A stretch of 64,000 nt of DNA from Auriscalpium vulgare (GCA_019915015.1 JAHBBC010000011.1:1550001-1614000); one strand, 5' to 3'; shown: positions 45,560 to 58,152, numbered from the stretch's first letter. Made by a program: numbers and translations. The notes: generated by a model from the sequence alone, not told the origin.

Positions 45560-46825
45560 ATGAACGTGCCACCTCGACTCCCTCCCGAAATCTACGCGGA
45601 AATATTCAAAGAGGCAGCATACGTTCCGGAACTGATGGACGTCGATGTTGCAGACCCCTTCGTCGGAGCGTCTGCTTACCTCACCCCTTTCCGGGAGTCC
45701 GAGTCGCAGCTGTACAAAGCATACCGCGCCATGCTCCGCCAAGTGCGCTCTATAATGCTCGTCTGCAAAACCTTTCACGCCCTCGCCCTGCCCCTACAAT
45801 ATCGCGTCGTGGCCATCCGCAGTACGGACCGGGCGCACAGGCTCATGGAGATATTCTCGGAATCCGGGGATTTCTGGTTTCCGGCTGGGCGTGTCCATGC
45901 CTCGCGGGTGCATCACCTCATCTTAGGTCGCTCACTCGACTCGCCGAAACAATTTTTTGGCCTCACCAGGTGTTTCCCCAACCTCATCAGTCTCACTTGC
46001 CGGCACGCCTCCATCTTGTTCTATGAACGGCCGCTCCTGTGGCCCAACGGCCTTTCGTTCATGGATGCCATCGTGAAGACGAGTGGCCCGACGCTTCGGA
46101 AGCTGGACATTGCTGGGCTGGGGGCGGCAGACGCAATGGGCGTCATCAACGCAGTGCTCGCCGCCGTGCCGCATCTGCGCACACTTCTCTTTGATGGGTC
46201 ACTACGCCTGAACGAATTATACCGAGCCCCGCATTTGACTTACCTGGGCGTCAGCCCAGCGGCGATCTCCGTCTCGTCTCCCGACACAATAGTTCCCGCA
46301 CCGTTTCCCTCCCTCCGCCACGCTGTCATCCTCCCAGTGCGCTCCAAAGAATGGAATCACTTCTTGTCTTACCAAGGTCATCATATAACGACAATACACG
46401 CGTTCCTCGACGAATACGGCCTGCATATCGCCGAAATTTTTCTCCACGAAATCTCGCGCGCCTGCCCTAACCTCGCACACCTCATCATCTGCATTAACCG
46501 CCAGCCTGTGCCTGTGCTTGGCGAACTATCCCGCGTGCGGTGTCTCGGGCTGCACTTTGCGCAGCCTGACGTGGATGTGCGCACACGGCAGGCGCTCGTG
46601 AAGGTCCTGAGGGCACTGGATTACTCCACACCTAGAGTGGTGCGGTTCTTGAACGAGGAGGTTGCGGAGCACATGCGGGTATACCTGGAGATAGGCGAGA
46701 ATATCGACAAACGGGTGCAGGGAATGATCACCCGTAGGAGGCTACAGCTGCAGGACCCAAGCGGCCGTACTATCTCGTCCGAAGTGGGCGCTGACGGTCT
46801 TGCTGTTCGACAAAACGGCGTCTAG
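45560..46825 (+). CDS. F-box-like/LRR-type protein, intact family member
   Basis: Single-exon gene of 421 codons from the ATG at 45560. The N-terminus MNVPPRLPPEIYAEIFKEAA resembles the first half of an F-box; after an insert (PELMDVDVADPFVG) the second half follows as SIMLVCKTFHALALPLQYRV. The rest has leucine-rich-like strands: RVHHLILGRSLDSPKQFFGL, FPNLISLTCRH, GLSFMDAIVKTSGPTLRKLD, LRTLLFDGSLRLNELYRAPH, CPNLAHLIICINRQPVPVLG, RVRCLGLHFAQPDVDV and TPRVVRFLNEEVAEHMRVYL, ending at 46825. It is the intact reference for the pseudogene at 23693-24967 and the relic near 20 kb. Such proteins usually act as substrate adaptors of SCF ubiquitin ligases; the family is greatly expanded in mushrooms. 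Target unknown. Confidence 0.72.
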   Translation: MNVPPRLPPEIYAEIFKEAAYVPELMDVDVADPFVGASAYLTPFRESESQLYKAYRAMLRQVRSIMLVCKTFHALALPLQYRVVAIRSTDRAHRLMEIFSESGDFWFPAGRVHASRVHHLILGRSLDSPKQFFGLTRCFPNLISLTCRHASILFYERPLLWPNGLSFMDAIVKTSGPTLRKLDIAGLGAADAMGVINAVLAAVPHLRTLLFDGSLRLNELYRAPHLTYLGVSPAAISVSSPDTIVPAPFPSLRHAVILPVRSKEWNHFLSYQGHHITTIHAFLDEYGLHIAEIFLHEISRACPNLAHLIICINRQPVPVLGELSRVRCLGLHFAQPDVDVRTRQALVKVLRALDYSTPRVVRFLNEEVAEHMRVYLEIGENIDKRVQGMITRRRLQLQDPSGRTISSEVGADGLAVRQNGV

Positions 46826-47193
46826 TCCTCGTGCAGCCTTCCACCCCTTATCGCAGCCTTCCCATCCATCGTCCTCTCCCCTCTTCACCCCTTCAAGTCA
46901 CTGCCCGTCTTCCTCCAACCCAAATGACCCCCTTCGACCTCTCCACCTCCTGGATGTCCCATTGCCTGTTCCAGTGCACTCTTGCCCCATCTGAAGTGCA
47001 GCCACGGTAGCATCTTCCGTGTATCTCGTCATCTGCGGGATTATCCAGCATCTGTCTTAGGACGCATTCATAGCATCACGGTCACGTGAGACATAGGTTT
47101 CTACGTCTACTTTAATTTTACTTGTAGCTGCCCTCGTACCAGTATAGCTGCGAACACAAACGGCAGAGTTGGCAAAACACAGTATATTCCATA
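46826..47193. other. intergenic, convergent genes
   Basis: About 370 bases between the convergent F-box-like and PFS2 genes. The left half is C/T-rich. Nothing recognised. Confidence 0.4.
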
Positions 47194-49437
47194 TTAGTAG
47201 CGACCACGACTCCGAGGACCCCACCGCGACCCACGATTGCCCCCACCGCCCCGCCGCGGCCCATGCCAGTCGTCGTCCCTGTCCCTATCCCTATCTCGGT
47301 CCCTATCTCTCCCTCTGTCACCATACCCACTCGGCCCCCCACCCTGTCGCCCGTCGCTTCCTCCACCGTACATGTCCTCCTGCGGCGGCAGCGGTCCGCC
47401 CTGGCGCACGCCCCCACCCCCACCCCCGCCTCCGCTGCCCAGCCCCGGCACTGCATCCGCATTGCCGAACCCGGGTATCTCGAAGTCGCCCGCATCCGTG
47501 CTCCCGCCCTGCGCAAACACCCCGTCGCCGTGCCCGTTCGCCCGCGCGCCGGGCGCGTCGTCCTGGCCCCACCAGCCCGCGCCGTCGCCGCCAAAACCAG
47601 GCACCATCGCGTCGTCGTCGTCGTCCTGCCCGCTCATGTCGACGATGACGGGCGGCTTCTCGCCGCCACCAGAGAAGACGGAGCTCGCGTCGCCGGGGCG
47701 CTCGCGGCACCAGAAGCGCGTCGTGAAGTCGTTTGACGCGCTGGCGAGCAGGTGCCCGAGCGGGTGGAAGGCGAGCGACCAGACGTTGGAGTCGTGTGCC
47801 TGGGAGAGCGTGGCGCGCGGAGTGATAGGCGGCGGGTCGGCATGTTGAGATGCGCGTGTATTGGGGTCAGGGACAGCGAGGTCCCAGTGAAGGAGTGCGC
47901 CTTCGGAGCCGCCGGAGACGAGGATGGGGTGGACAGGATGCCAGGCGAGCGCTGTGGGAGCAGTGAGACTAGATGATAGCGAAGAGGATCGCGCCGCTTA
48001 CAACAGACTTCCTTCTTGTGGCCCTTCAGAACTGCGAACTCTTTCATAGCACGGATGTCAAATACACGGACTGTTTGATCTCGCGCAGCTGTAGCGACAA
48101 AGTTGCCGTTGGGTGACCAGGCGAGAGCTTGGATCGTGTTTTTGTGATAGTGTCTTGGAAATAGTTAGCAAGTTCTATCCTGAGACGACAGGGAGGATGT
48201 ACGCACAGCGTAGTCAGAGCAGTGCCTGTACGCGGATCCCAGAACTTGATCTGGTTGTCCTTGCTTCCAGATACAAGCAAACCCTTCGTCGGATGCCATT
48301 CCACGCACTTCACGTCCCATCCATGGCCTGCGACAGGATTATTTGACCGTGCCATCCATTGACCGAGCATCACGTACCAGTCAAAACCCGCTCTTCGCGG
48401 CTTTCCTCAAACGACCATATTCGCACTGTCGAGTCGTCGCTCGCTGTAGCGAAGCGATTGTCGTCAGGGCTGAAGCTGAGCCCACGAATGGCCTCGCGGT
48501 GGCCCTGCCACGCCGTCAAGTTGTTCATATTCGGCTGGAAGTATTTGATCACGCCGTTCTGGTCTGCAGATGCGAGGTAAGAACCAGAGTGCGTGAACTG
48601 CATCGCCCGGATAGCGCTGTCGTGTGCCTGCAGGATGGTCTCGAAGTTGAAGGTCAACCCGTTCCAGAGCGTGAACTCGCCGCTTGTGGAGCCGGTGAGG
48701 ACTCGTCGGGCTTCGGGCGTCCACTGTGTGTTGGTAGATGAGTGGGAGAATATGGGGCAGAGAAGAGGTGCGAGATACGGACCACGACGACGTTTACTGG
48801 ACATCGAATTTTGTTCGTGGAGGTGTGGACGAACTTGGTGCAGAGGGAGGTGGCGGCGTTGTCTGGGTACGCTTTCGGTGGCAGCAGCTATAGATGGCAT
48901 ACAGTTAGCTCTGTGCATTGAATGCAAACGCGTTCTTGGTGCTCTGGAACTATCCAGCACTCGCGGCGTCCTACCAAAGACTGTACCAGAAAAATAGTGG
49001 CTTGCCTCACGCAGACAGAGGGTTTCAAGCAAGAAGATTTGTATTCTGCGAAGGACAACAGATAGAGGTCCTACGTACGTCGATGATGAACGGAGGACTG
49101 GGCCGCAAATACGGCACATATCGAGGGTTTGGCTGGAGCTTGCGCAGCTACTCCGGATATCAGACACCCAACACCCAACACACAACTATGATATACGCAC
49201 GATGTTGTACCGTCCCATCCCGCCCGCATAGTCGACCGTCCGCCGCGGACGCGTCTTCTTCAGCGCCTTGCCGTCCAGCATCTGTCTCGCAGCCGCCATT
49301 TCGAGCTCCTGAGTCCGAGCATCATCTGTCACTGGGGGTTGTGGTGGCTGGAGATGTCTTTGAGGTTTCCATTCCGCGAAAGTTGATTCTTTGGCGGGGT
49401 GCTGGGGGAGCAGGAGAGGAAGGGAAGAGGTTGCCAT
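47194..49437 (-). CDS. PFS2: mRNA 3'-end processing WD40 protein Pfs2/WDR33
   Basis: Subunit of the cleavage and polyadenylation factor, where Pfs2/WDR33 helps recognise the AAUAAA-type signal. The start at 49437 opens [18 protein letters not shown]. Before the propeller comes the family hallmark [20 protein letters not shown], then [20 protein letters not shown] and, after introns, [20 protein letters not shown]. Seven WD40 repeats follow: [120 protein letters not shown] and [20 protein letters not shown]. The C-terminal tail is Gly-rich with alternating Arg-Asp and ends [12 protein letters not shown] at 47194. The order of the N-terminal motif and the propeller makes the call firm. The RD/RGG-like tail may bind RNA or partners. 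Confidence 0.93.
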
Positions 49438-49725
49438 AGCCGCCGACCGGCGCACCAAAGTCTAAAGTCAAGCAACGGGAGTTGGCAGTAGCTTGCAGCA
49501 ATGCAAGAGCACCGTCGGTAGATGGCGTCGTCGAAACTGTTGAGCACGTCGAGGAGAACGAAGTCGAGAGCGGTCGGGCGCCTCCGAGTCTATACATACC
49601 GAAAGTTCCCAAAATAGCGGTTGACGTGTCGCGTCCGACTCCGCCATCCAAGCTCTCTTCCTCACCGTCGTTGTCGACATCCACCCTCAACTCACTGGTC
49701 TTTACCAGCGGATATTGCGCCAGCC

Positions 49726-51403
49726 ATGCTGCGCTCCTTTGGTGCTTTGTGTCTGTCTTTGCTCGGACTTGCAGCGCTCACACAAGCGGGCTCGAGTTCT
49801 GGCAACTCCGTGCTCGTGGTGCTGCAACCATCCCTCAAGCGGGACGCATTCTCTATATTCTTTGACGGTCTTGAAAGTGAGCTCAATATGCTGCTATCTG
49901 AACGTGTGCTGTGCCGTGCTCATCTGCTGGACATGCATGTCCGAGCACTTCAGCGGCGCATGACACGTATGCTTGGATGAAATGCTGGTGCTAACTCGTC
50001 TACTCTCACAGAGAAAGGCTACAGCCTTACATTCCGTGCGCCCAAAGACGATGCGCCTGTCATCATCGAGCACGACGTGCCGCCATTCGACCACATCATC
50101 CTCTTCGCCCCCGACACAAAATGTGAGCCCTACCCTCACCCATGGTCTCACCTCTGACCTCGCACGCAGCATTCGCAAAGGACATCTCCCCACAAGCCCT
50201 CGTAAATGTGCTCAACCACAAAACCAACCTCCTCATCGCGCTCTCCCCAAAGCAGACCCCGCTCTCTCTCCTCGCCGCCGAGTTCTCGCTCATCCTCCCG
50301 CCCCCGGGCATGCCGCTCCTCTCGCACTTCCCCCCGCGCGATACCGCACCTACTGTCATCCCTATCACCGTGTCCGCAGACAACGCCGTGCTGACCCCGG
50401 GCACGCCGCCGGTGTGGTTTGCCGGCGTCCCGCAGGCCCTCGGCGCGAACCCGCTGCTCGTGCCGCTCCTGCGCGCGCCGCCGGAGAGCTTCGCCGCGGA
50501 TACCGACAAGGACGCGGGCGCCGAGGCGGTCGTCGACGCGGCCGAGAAGGGCGGCGAGGGCCTATGGGCGGGCAGCGCGCTCGGCGTCGTCACGGGCTTC
50601 CAGACGCGCGACAGCGCGCGCGTCGTGTGGGCAGGCGGCGTCGAGCTGTTCGGCGATGAGTTTGCGAAGAAGGAGATTGAGAAGTGCGTGGTTTCTCTGC
50701 TGTGCGTGGATGCGGCTGATGCGCGGTGGTGCAGGGGTGTCAAGTCCGGCAACACGCAGTTCGCGCTCGACGCCGCGGCGTGGGCGTTCCAAGAGAACCT
50801 TGTGCTCCGCATCGATAAGACAGGCCATCACCTCGCCAACGAGACCACGCCGCGCGAGCACTACACCATTAACGACCTCATCGTGCGTCCCACATGTTCC
50901 TGCGTGCATCACACTTTCTCTTACACTGCATAGGTTTACGACATAGCCATCTCAAAGTACAACGCCGCGGAGGACGCCTGGGCGCCGTACTCGGGCTTGA
51001 CGGACCTTCAGCTCGACTTTACGATGCTCGACCCCCACGTGCGCACCGCGCTGGTGCCCGTGGCAGGCGCCCCGGGCATCTACTCGACGACGTTCCGCGC
51101 CCCGGACCGGCACGGCGTGTTCAAGTTCGTCGTGGACTACAAGCGCAGGGGGTGAGTCCATTGCATCCGCGCGCGGGTCTGGATGCGGGCTGACGGAGCG
51201 CCGCGCCTAGGTGGACGTTCTTGCACAGCTCGACGACGGTGCCCGTCATCCCGCCACGGCACGACGGGTACCCGCGCTTCCTCAGCGCGGCCTGGCCGTA
51301 TTACGCCGGTGCGATCAGCACGAGCGTGGGCTTCCTGCTGTTCTCTGCGCTGTGGCTCGCGGGCGATGACCGCGAGACCAAGAAAACAAAGAAGACGGAG
51401 TAG
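49726..51403 (+). CDS. WBP1: oligosaccharyltransferase subunit Wbp1/OST48
   Basis: Subunit of the ER complex that transfers the lipid-linked glycan to asparagine. The start at 49726 gives a signal peptide (MLRSFGALCLSLLGLAAL then TQA). The lumenal domain reads SVLVVLQPSLKRDAFSIFFD, KGYSLTFRAPKDDAPVIIEH, PPFDHIILFAPDTK, SFAKDISPQALVNVLNHKTN, SARVVWAGGVELFGDEFAKK, REHYTINDLIVYDIAISKYN and APYSGLTDLQLDFTMLDPHV. One transmembrane helix follows (YYAGAISTSVGFLLFSALWL) and the short cytoplasmic tail ends KKTE at 51403, a canonical dilysine (KKxx) ER-retrieval signal. Five or so short introns join in frame. Length and order match Wbp1/DDOST. It lies head to head with PFS2, about 290 bases apart. Confidence 0.94.
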
Positions 51404-51553
51404 GAGTATTCTACGTAGCGTTCTTGTGCCATGTTGCAGCAGTGCTAAGTTATTGATGACTGCATACACACGTGGGGAAGACCAGCAAAACGACGTCTAT
51501 GGTAGATGCATGCGCGACGCAACCGTCTCGAACGTATGTACATACGGCGTCCG

Positions 51554-52530
<977 letters not shown>

Positions 52531-52800
52531 GGCGGGCGGGGCGGGCGGTGGTCTGGAGGTGGTCGAGGCGAGAGTCCTGAGGCCAATATTGTCCAACATA
52601 TTCGTTCGGACTTTGCACGGCGCTCGGCGTTCCGCATTCGGCCTTCGGCATTCGGCGTCCCGGCGTCCCGTCTCATCGTTTGCAGTGACGGCTTTGAACG
52701 CGGTCCACATCCCCAAGTAAGATTGGATTACGCTCGTCACTGAATCCACCTTCATGGCACCTTTCAGATTGTATCTGTGGTTGAGCGTCGACGTCAAGAT

Positions 52801-53938
52801 ATGGACCAACCCTCCGCCTCATCCGAAGTCATCGAAAGCCCCGACCTCTGGCTTCCCAGCGGGAACATAATTGTGCGCACGATGTCACAGACGACTCCCC
52901 CGACGATCAAGCTGTACAAGGTACACAAAGACATCCTCGCGCTGCACTGTGCATTCTTTGCGGCGCTCTTCGATGGCCCTCACGATGCCCTCGATGCGGG
53001 CTCCGAGTGTCACGATGGCGTGCCCGTAATGGATCTCACGGATGCTGAAGATGATGTTGTCTCATTTTTGAAGGCTCTTTACTACCCAAGGTGATCACAC
53101 CTCTGGTTTATCATGGGACGCAAGCAAGTAACAAGCCCTCCTTATCGCGCAGCGAAACCCAACAGCACCCGCAGAACGTGACGCCATACAATCTCAGTGA
53201 GGAGCAATACAGCTTCATCCCAGCAACTTATCCTGCAATCTTGAAGTTGGCGACGAAGTACGAGGCAGTACGCATGCACGAACTTGTCTCGAAGGTGGTC
53301 CGCGCCGAGTGGCCGTCGTCATTGCATGTATGGAATGCGCATCGGAAGGAGTTGAATGCCGTTCTAGCCATGAATAAATATTATGGGGCACACCCTGTTC
53401 CAGAAGCGTATCCTAAGCCAGGTGGGTCCTTTATATACGGCCTGAGGGAACAAACTGAATCACCCCAGCCAATGCAATCCGTCTGGCAAGAGAATGCAAC
53501 TTGCCCGACATACTCCCGTGCGCGTACTACGACCTCATGTGCGCCGTTAACGGGCGCAGAATGGAAGACATGTCTGCGCTTACGCACGAGGAGCTCCAGA
53601 AATTCATCCTCGGGCAGAGCCGCTTTCAGCACCGCTTCGTGCAGATCCTGTCTCAGCTCTTCAAGAACAACCAAGCGCACAACCTTCCATGTAGCAATCC
53701 AAACGGACGCCAAAAGTGCATACTTCACACCGACGAGTGGTGGCAAGAACAAATGTGTCCAGGCTTCCTCATAGAGGATCCCATTGCCTTCCTAGGTCAC
53801 AGCATTGTCGACATACTAGAGCGGCCATATGACCGCGACCGGATTTGCACCGAATGCCGTCATAGACACAAGTACAGACTCGAAGCCGAGAGGATTGCGC
53901 TATGGCTGGCACTACCTTCAATTTTTGGTTTGGTATAA
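52801..53938 (+). CDS. BTB/POZ domain protein
   Basis: The start at 52801 opens MDQPSASSEVIESPDLWLPS. The BTB domain follows: GNIIVRTM, LYKVHKDILALHCAFFAALF, VPVMDLTDAEDDVVSFLKAL and YYP. An intron ending CTTATCGCGCAG joins SETQQHPQNVTPYNLSEEQ, completing the fold with PAILKLATKYEAVRMHELV. A second intron near 53421-53467 leads to the C-terminal region (CNLPDILPCAYYDLMCAVNG, MSALTHEELQKFILGQSRFQ), which has paired cysteines (CTECRHRH) and ends at 53938. This is the common basidiomycete layout of an N-terminal BTB and a C-terminal region of unknown function. Such proteins may be Cul3 adaptors or transcription cofactors. The start lies about 270 bases from the divergent ADK1 start. Confidence 0.83.
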
Positions 53939-55061
53939 AGTCTCTTCGTTGCAGCGCGTCGTATTATGTCTGATAGTCTCTTTTATCCAGGAAACAGAAA
54001 ATTGGGGTGGCTAAGTGTTCCCCGAGACGACGCCACGATTCCCTTTCTAGTCAAGCTGGCAATGCATGGGTAGACTCCTGGCAGTCGAGATCGGTGAGAA
54101 CCATATACTAGTTTCAGCATGCAATGCCTGGCTGCCGCTCTACATACACCCCGGGCGAATCTAGTTTCTTCCCTCCGCTGTAGGTGGCGCCGGTCGTTTC
54201 CTTGTGCGTGAGTCAGTTCGTCGGTCATCGCTGCGGCATCAGTTCCAGAGAGAACGCATATGTATGTGAAGAATGCGCTCTTCTCTCCATAAAGGTCGTC
54301 TAGTTACATTTCATCCACAATATCGAGAAAAACACTCCTCAGCTCAGCATTCAGCCCTCCATGTGGATTTGTCGCGCGAGCGCAGACTCGTAACTCAAGC
54401 AATGTCTCAGCGGAGTTATGGGGAGGGAGAAACGTCCTGACAACCGCCAGGCAGATGGTCTCCGGTCTAGCGCAAGCGTAATCGCTGAGTCCGCTCCTCA
54501 CTAGGGGGACATCCCTAATAGAAAGCAACTAGGCCCCACATAAAACTCCGAGACAAATAAGCAAGTCAACTGAGCGATTTGATTGGCTGAAGAGCCAGCC
54601 GACGCCAGCTGCTTACTAAATATTTTCACACCCACGTGCATACGACCGACATCATTTGTTTGCTGTCTAACCAGGTATTGTGAGAGTATAATTGGACTGT
54701 AAGGTGTGAATGTAGGTGTACATGAGCTATGTATATATCGATATCTGGCACGAGAAGACAAGCAACGAGAGAAAGCGCCAGCCGCGCGACATGCCGGTCG
54801 CCGGTTCGGGCACCAGCACGGGCGCCTGTCAGGGCCTGGGGAGGCCACTGGAGACCGGCGCACGGGCAGATAGTAGTACTGCTTAGGATCAGCGGAGAGT
54901 TGCAGGAGGGACTCGGAGGAGGAAGAATCGACTGTGCAGTGGAACCAAAGTGGGAGACAGGAAGTTTACAGGATGAATGGGGAATAGATATCTAGATTCC
55001 AGTGGTGCTCGGGCAGGACTGGCACAGTGGTACTTAGTCTGGCACGATAATCTCAGCACAG
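53939..55061. other. intergenic accessory region
   Basis: About 1.1 kb downstream of the BTB gene. A minus-strand frame of 74 codons (54304-54528) and others lack features. It may include the body of a short non-autonomous Helitron whose 3' end lies at 55203; I could not place the 5' end. Confidence 0.35.
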
Positions 55062-55112
55062 GGGCCCCAGAGTGCCGGGCGAGGCCGGGCGCCGCCCGGC
55101 ACGGAGGGGCCC
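55062..55112. repeat. GC-rich inverted repeat (hairpin)
   Basis: TGCCGGGCG (55073-55081) pairs with CGCCCGGCA (55093-55101) around an 11-nt loop. Outside it, GGGCCCC (55062-55068) pairs with GGGGCCC (55106-55112). The hairpin lies about 65 bases before the Helitron-type end and is far more GC-rich than its surroundings. Confidence 0.7.
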
Positions 55113-55175
55113 TCTCTTTTATTGAGAAAAGAAAGTGCCTATAGCTAACTTGAAGATCATTGAGTAGCTACAGAA

Positions 55176-55203
55176 CCCGTGCGAATGCACGGGCATGAGC
55201 TAG
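55176..55203 (+). mobile_element. Helitron-type 3' terminus
   Basis: A perfect 7-bp hairpin (CCCGTGC, loop GAAT, GCACGGG; 55176-55193) is followed six bases later by CTAG (55200-55203) and then T. A short GC hairpin just before CTRR, inserted next to T, is the hallmark of a Helitron 3' end. No Rep/helicase gene is in the window, so the element is non-autonomous or degraded. The 5' end (TC after A) is not located; the A/TCTCAG site near 55050 is one candidate. Confidence 0.65.
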
Positions 55204-55461
55204 TACTCCAAATCTTGGGGGCGCATTGTCCGCAAGAACACTCGGCAACCAACCGCCATGGCCAAACGATTGTGTATGAGCAGCTAGCGACGCCACGATT
55301 TCGACACGAACGGGTGTATTAGCCTATAGAAGATCGAAAAGCGATAATGTATGTAGGAAGTCCTTGGAGAAGCGCTCCAACGCGTACGGCAGACGATATA
55401 TATATAGCATGCGGATGATCCGTCAATTCAAGCAATATGACGGGGTGCAATTTCTGCGCGT

Positions 55462-56234
55462 CTACAACACGAGACGTGCACCGAGTGCCACGCTGGCGAC
55501 CATGGCGACGAGGGCCGCGAGAGGTGGAGCGGCGAAGATTGATGGTGGAGCGGCATTCGGGGTGCTAAGCGGCAGAAGTGAGTGAATATGATCTGATGAG
55601 GCATGCCGGTACGTACTTGGACGGCGATGCGGTCGCGACGGTGTATACGCTGCCCGCGAACGACGTGGCCTTGCCCGCGCCGCTCTCCGCGAGCGTGATA
55701 GCCTCACCGCCGACGGACGTCACCTCCGTGTACAAATGCCCGCCGAACGCTGTGCGCGAGGTTCAGCGGGATTTCCAGAGTTCAGGGTGAGTACGCACAT
55801 GTGACGGTTGTGAAGAGCTTCGCGGCCTCAGAGGTCGCGGCGCCGAACTCAGAGCCGGCGACAGAGGTGGCGACTCCGATGCCAGAGCCTACGACTGAGG
55901 TCGCCACGCCGATGCCGGAGCCTACGACTGATGTCGCCACGCCGATGCCCGAGCCTACCACCGAGGTCGCTACGCCGATGCCGGAGCCCACGACGGATGT
56001 CGCGACGCCGACTGCAGGTGATGATCAGGACTGATGCAGATGTACAGCGGCTCGCATAAAACGCACGTAGAGAGGTCGCGTCAGACAGAATACTGTTGAG
56101 ATCTACCGCGATTATGAGCTCGCTCGCAAAGTTGGATGCATGCTTCAGCGCGACGCACCTTGCCGCTTCTCCTCCTGCGGGGCCGCAACTACAAATACCG
56201 CGAGCAACAGCGCCGAGTAAGCCTTGAAGAGCAT
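55462..56234 (-). CDS. small secreted GPI-anchored repeat protein
   Basis: The start at 56234 gives a signal peptide and a Kex2-like site: MLFKAYSALLLAVFVVAAPQ then EEKRQ. A first intron (56012-56158) joins in phase 1 to VGVATSVVGSGIGVATSVVG, the start of four or five 11-residue repeats (GSGIGVATSVV). A second intron after FTTVT leads to FGGHLYTEVTSVGGEAITLA and SFAGSVYTVATASPS. A third joins NTPNAAPPSIFAAPPLAALV, a small-residue site followed by a hydrophobic C-terminus without a charged tail, ending at 55462. Signal peptide plus this tail indicates GPI attachment to membrane or wall. The product is about 165 residues before processing. No known family. The opposite strand is also open through the repeats, but the splice and targeting signals support the minus strand. 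Confidence 0.68.
55864..56010. repeat. 33-bp coding minisatellite
   Basis: Four tandem 33-nt units (55864-55896, 55897-55929, 55930-55962, 55963-55995) and a partial fifth, differing by a few mostly third-position bases. On the minus strand each encodes GSGIGVATSVV; on the plus strand EVATPMPEPTT. Unit length is a multiple of three, so changes in copy number keep the frame. Confidence 0.85.
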
Positions 56235-58152
56235 GTCGGGGATGGTCTACAAGGAAATGCAAGACTTGAAGGCGAAAAAGAGGGGAGAAGAAAGGCTGAA
56301 AGCATGGTGCACGGAGGCGGTCGGTTATAAGCCGCAATTTGGTGGCCCGGTAGACCCGGTGGACGCATATGCAGCGCTCCTGAGGCTGTGCTGTTGAGGA
56401 ACCCAGAACGTGCGCGCGCAATCTCACCATCCACGGCGACGACAGCGGCGGCCATCTGGCGAAAACATCACAGCTATGTACGTGCTCTCCAACACCGCTC
56501 GTGCACGTAGGGAGTTTTCACGAGCTCTCGAACTCGAAGATGAGATAAATGACGTTGTGCACGCGCAGCACACCCGGCGGCCACACCTCGGTGCATCGCC
56601 TCCTCCTCTGCCTCTATGTGTGGCGCCCTCCTATCCTATGTCAAGTGCATGCGCAGTCGTGGGTGATCTGTACCGGGTCTGCTGGTGAGCGTAGCCTCTC
56701 CGGCTGCGCACTGCGGAGGGCGGCAGTGCCCATGGACGTAAGCAAATGCACCTCGATCATAGGAAGATGGAAGGAGGCGAACTTTTGGCGAACTGGATCC
56801 TATTTAACGCGCGCTGTTTGGTGACGGCCATCACTTCAGGAGCACTGAAACGCTCGCAAATATGCTATGTTTCGACTGCCAGCGCGATTGTCATGATCGC
56901 CGGTCACCTTCAAGTTCGTGCTCTCCTCGGACACGAGTCGACACGAAACTGCTTTCAAAATGGGCCGCATGCCTCTAGATCAACACGGACAGGTGAGTGC
57001 CGTGCCTCCTGTCAGTAGTATTGCCGTGACACTCACTGCGCCAATAAAATCCTATGCACCACCGGCGTCATCTACTGCGTTCGCTCATCAACACATTCAC
57101 TACGTAGCCAAACAGTTCTTCATGGCGCCGGCATCGCAACGTGAAACGCGCTAATGACCTACCGGACAGTCTAATCTTACCGGAGGCCACCGGAGGCTGG
57201 TACAGTATGCAACTCAAAGATGGAAATGGTCGTAGCCCACGCTGGCGCCCGAATTCATGCGTGGAACTTGAACCCTCGACGTCAAATTGCACTCCTCCGG
57301 ATGGATGCCGATGAAGATGCCCAGGTCTCTGAAGGCGGATCTCTCAGAAGTTGTCCTGCGGCCTGCCTTTGAGGCTGGATAAGGCTGGATGAAACGAAGC
57401 CGATCCTTAACGGGAGCGGGGAAGTGAAGAAGGCTTGTGCTTGTCCAGCTCGTGCGCTCAAGGCGAGTGCTCTCACGCATATCGGCGTCCAGGTGCTCAT
57501 ATCCAAAGGGAATTGCGCGCCAGGCAGGCAGGGCGTTAACCGACTGCGCGCCACGCAATTTCTTTGATGTCGAACCATTCATTGTGCGACGAGCGTTTAT
57601 ATATTCGGAGGTCTCAGTCGCATCTTATCGCCACATGTTTGCCTCTCGCTTTGCAATTTACCTCGCACAGTGTGGTCGCAAAGATGCTGTACCCCGCCGA
57701 CTTCTTTCTCAACAACAGCGGTCTTTGGTGAACGCTCCGACTACAATCTCAAACTGCCACAGCCTGAGGCGCCATGCCTCCGCCGCCACCAACCTGCTCG
57801 ACCCCACTTGCCCCTTCAAGCTGCTCGTAAATCACAAGTGCCATGACGCGGCGCACTCGGTCTCGTCACTGCTCCGTACACCCGCCCCGCTGTATCACAT
57901 CCGCTCCTCAAACGGCATGCGCGGGCCCTGCAAAAGGCTCGTGGCCTGGCGGCACAGGATATACGCAAGGCCTTGAGTCCCTTGACGCTGGTCCCTGGAA
58001 CAGCGACACGTGAGCATGTCGTGCGCCACGAGGCTGGCTGCTTACCTCCTGCTGGGAGGGGAGCTTAGCAGCGCGGTCAGCGGCGTTAGGTACGGAGGGA
58101 TCGGCTGAGGCCCCGTGTCAGAGACAGACATATGACCACAAACGGGGCCCCA
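56235..58152. other. long intergenic accessory region
   Basis: About 1.9 kb between the GPI-protein start and the broken stress-protein gene. A TATA-like TTTATATATT near 57596 precedes a plus-strand frame from an ATG at 57633 with no recognisable product. A minus-strand frame at 57214-57582 (FRDLGIFIGIHPEECNLTSR) looks protein-like but I cannot name it. Confidence 0.3.

Noticed and set aside
55801..56034. Plus-strand frame with EVATPMPEPTT repeats as a proline-rich protein
   Set aside because: It lacks a signal peptide or flanking exons; the minus strand gives signal peptide, Kex2 site, in-phase introns and GPI tail through the same repeat.
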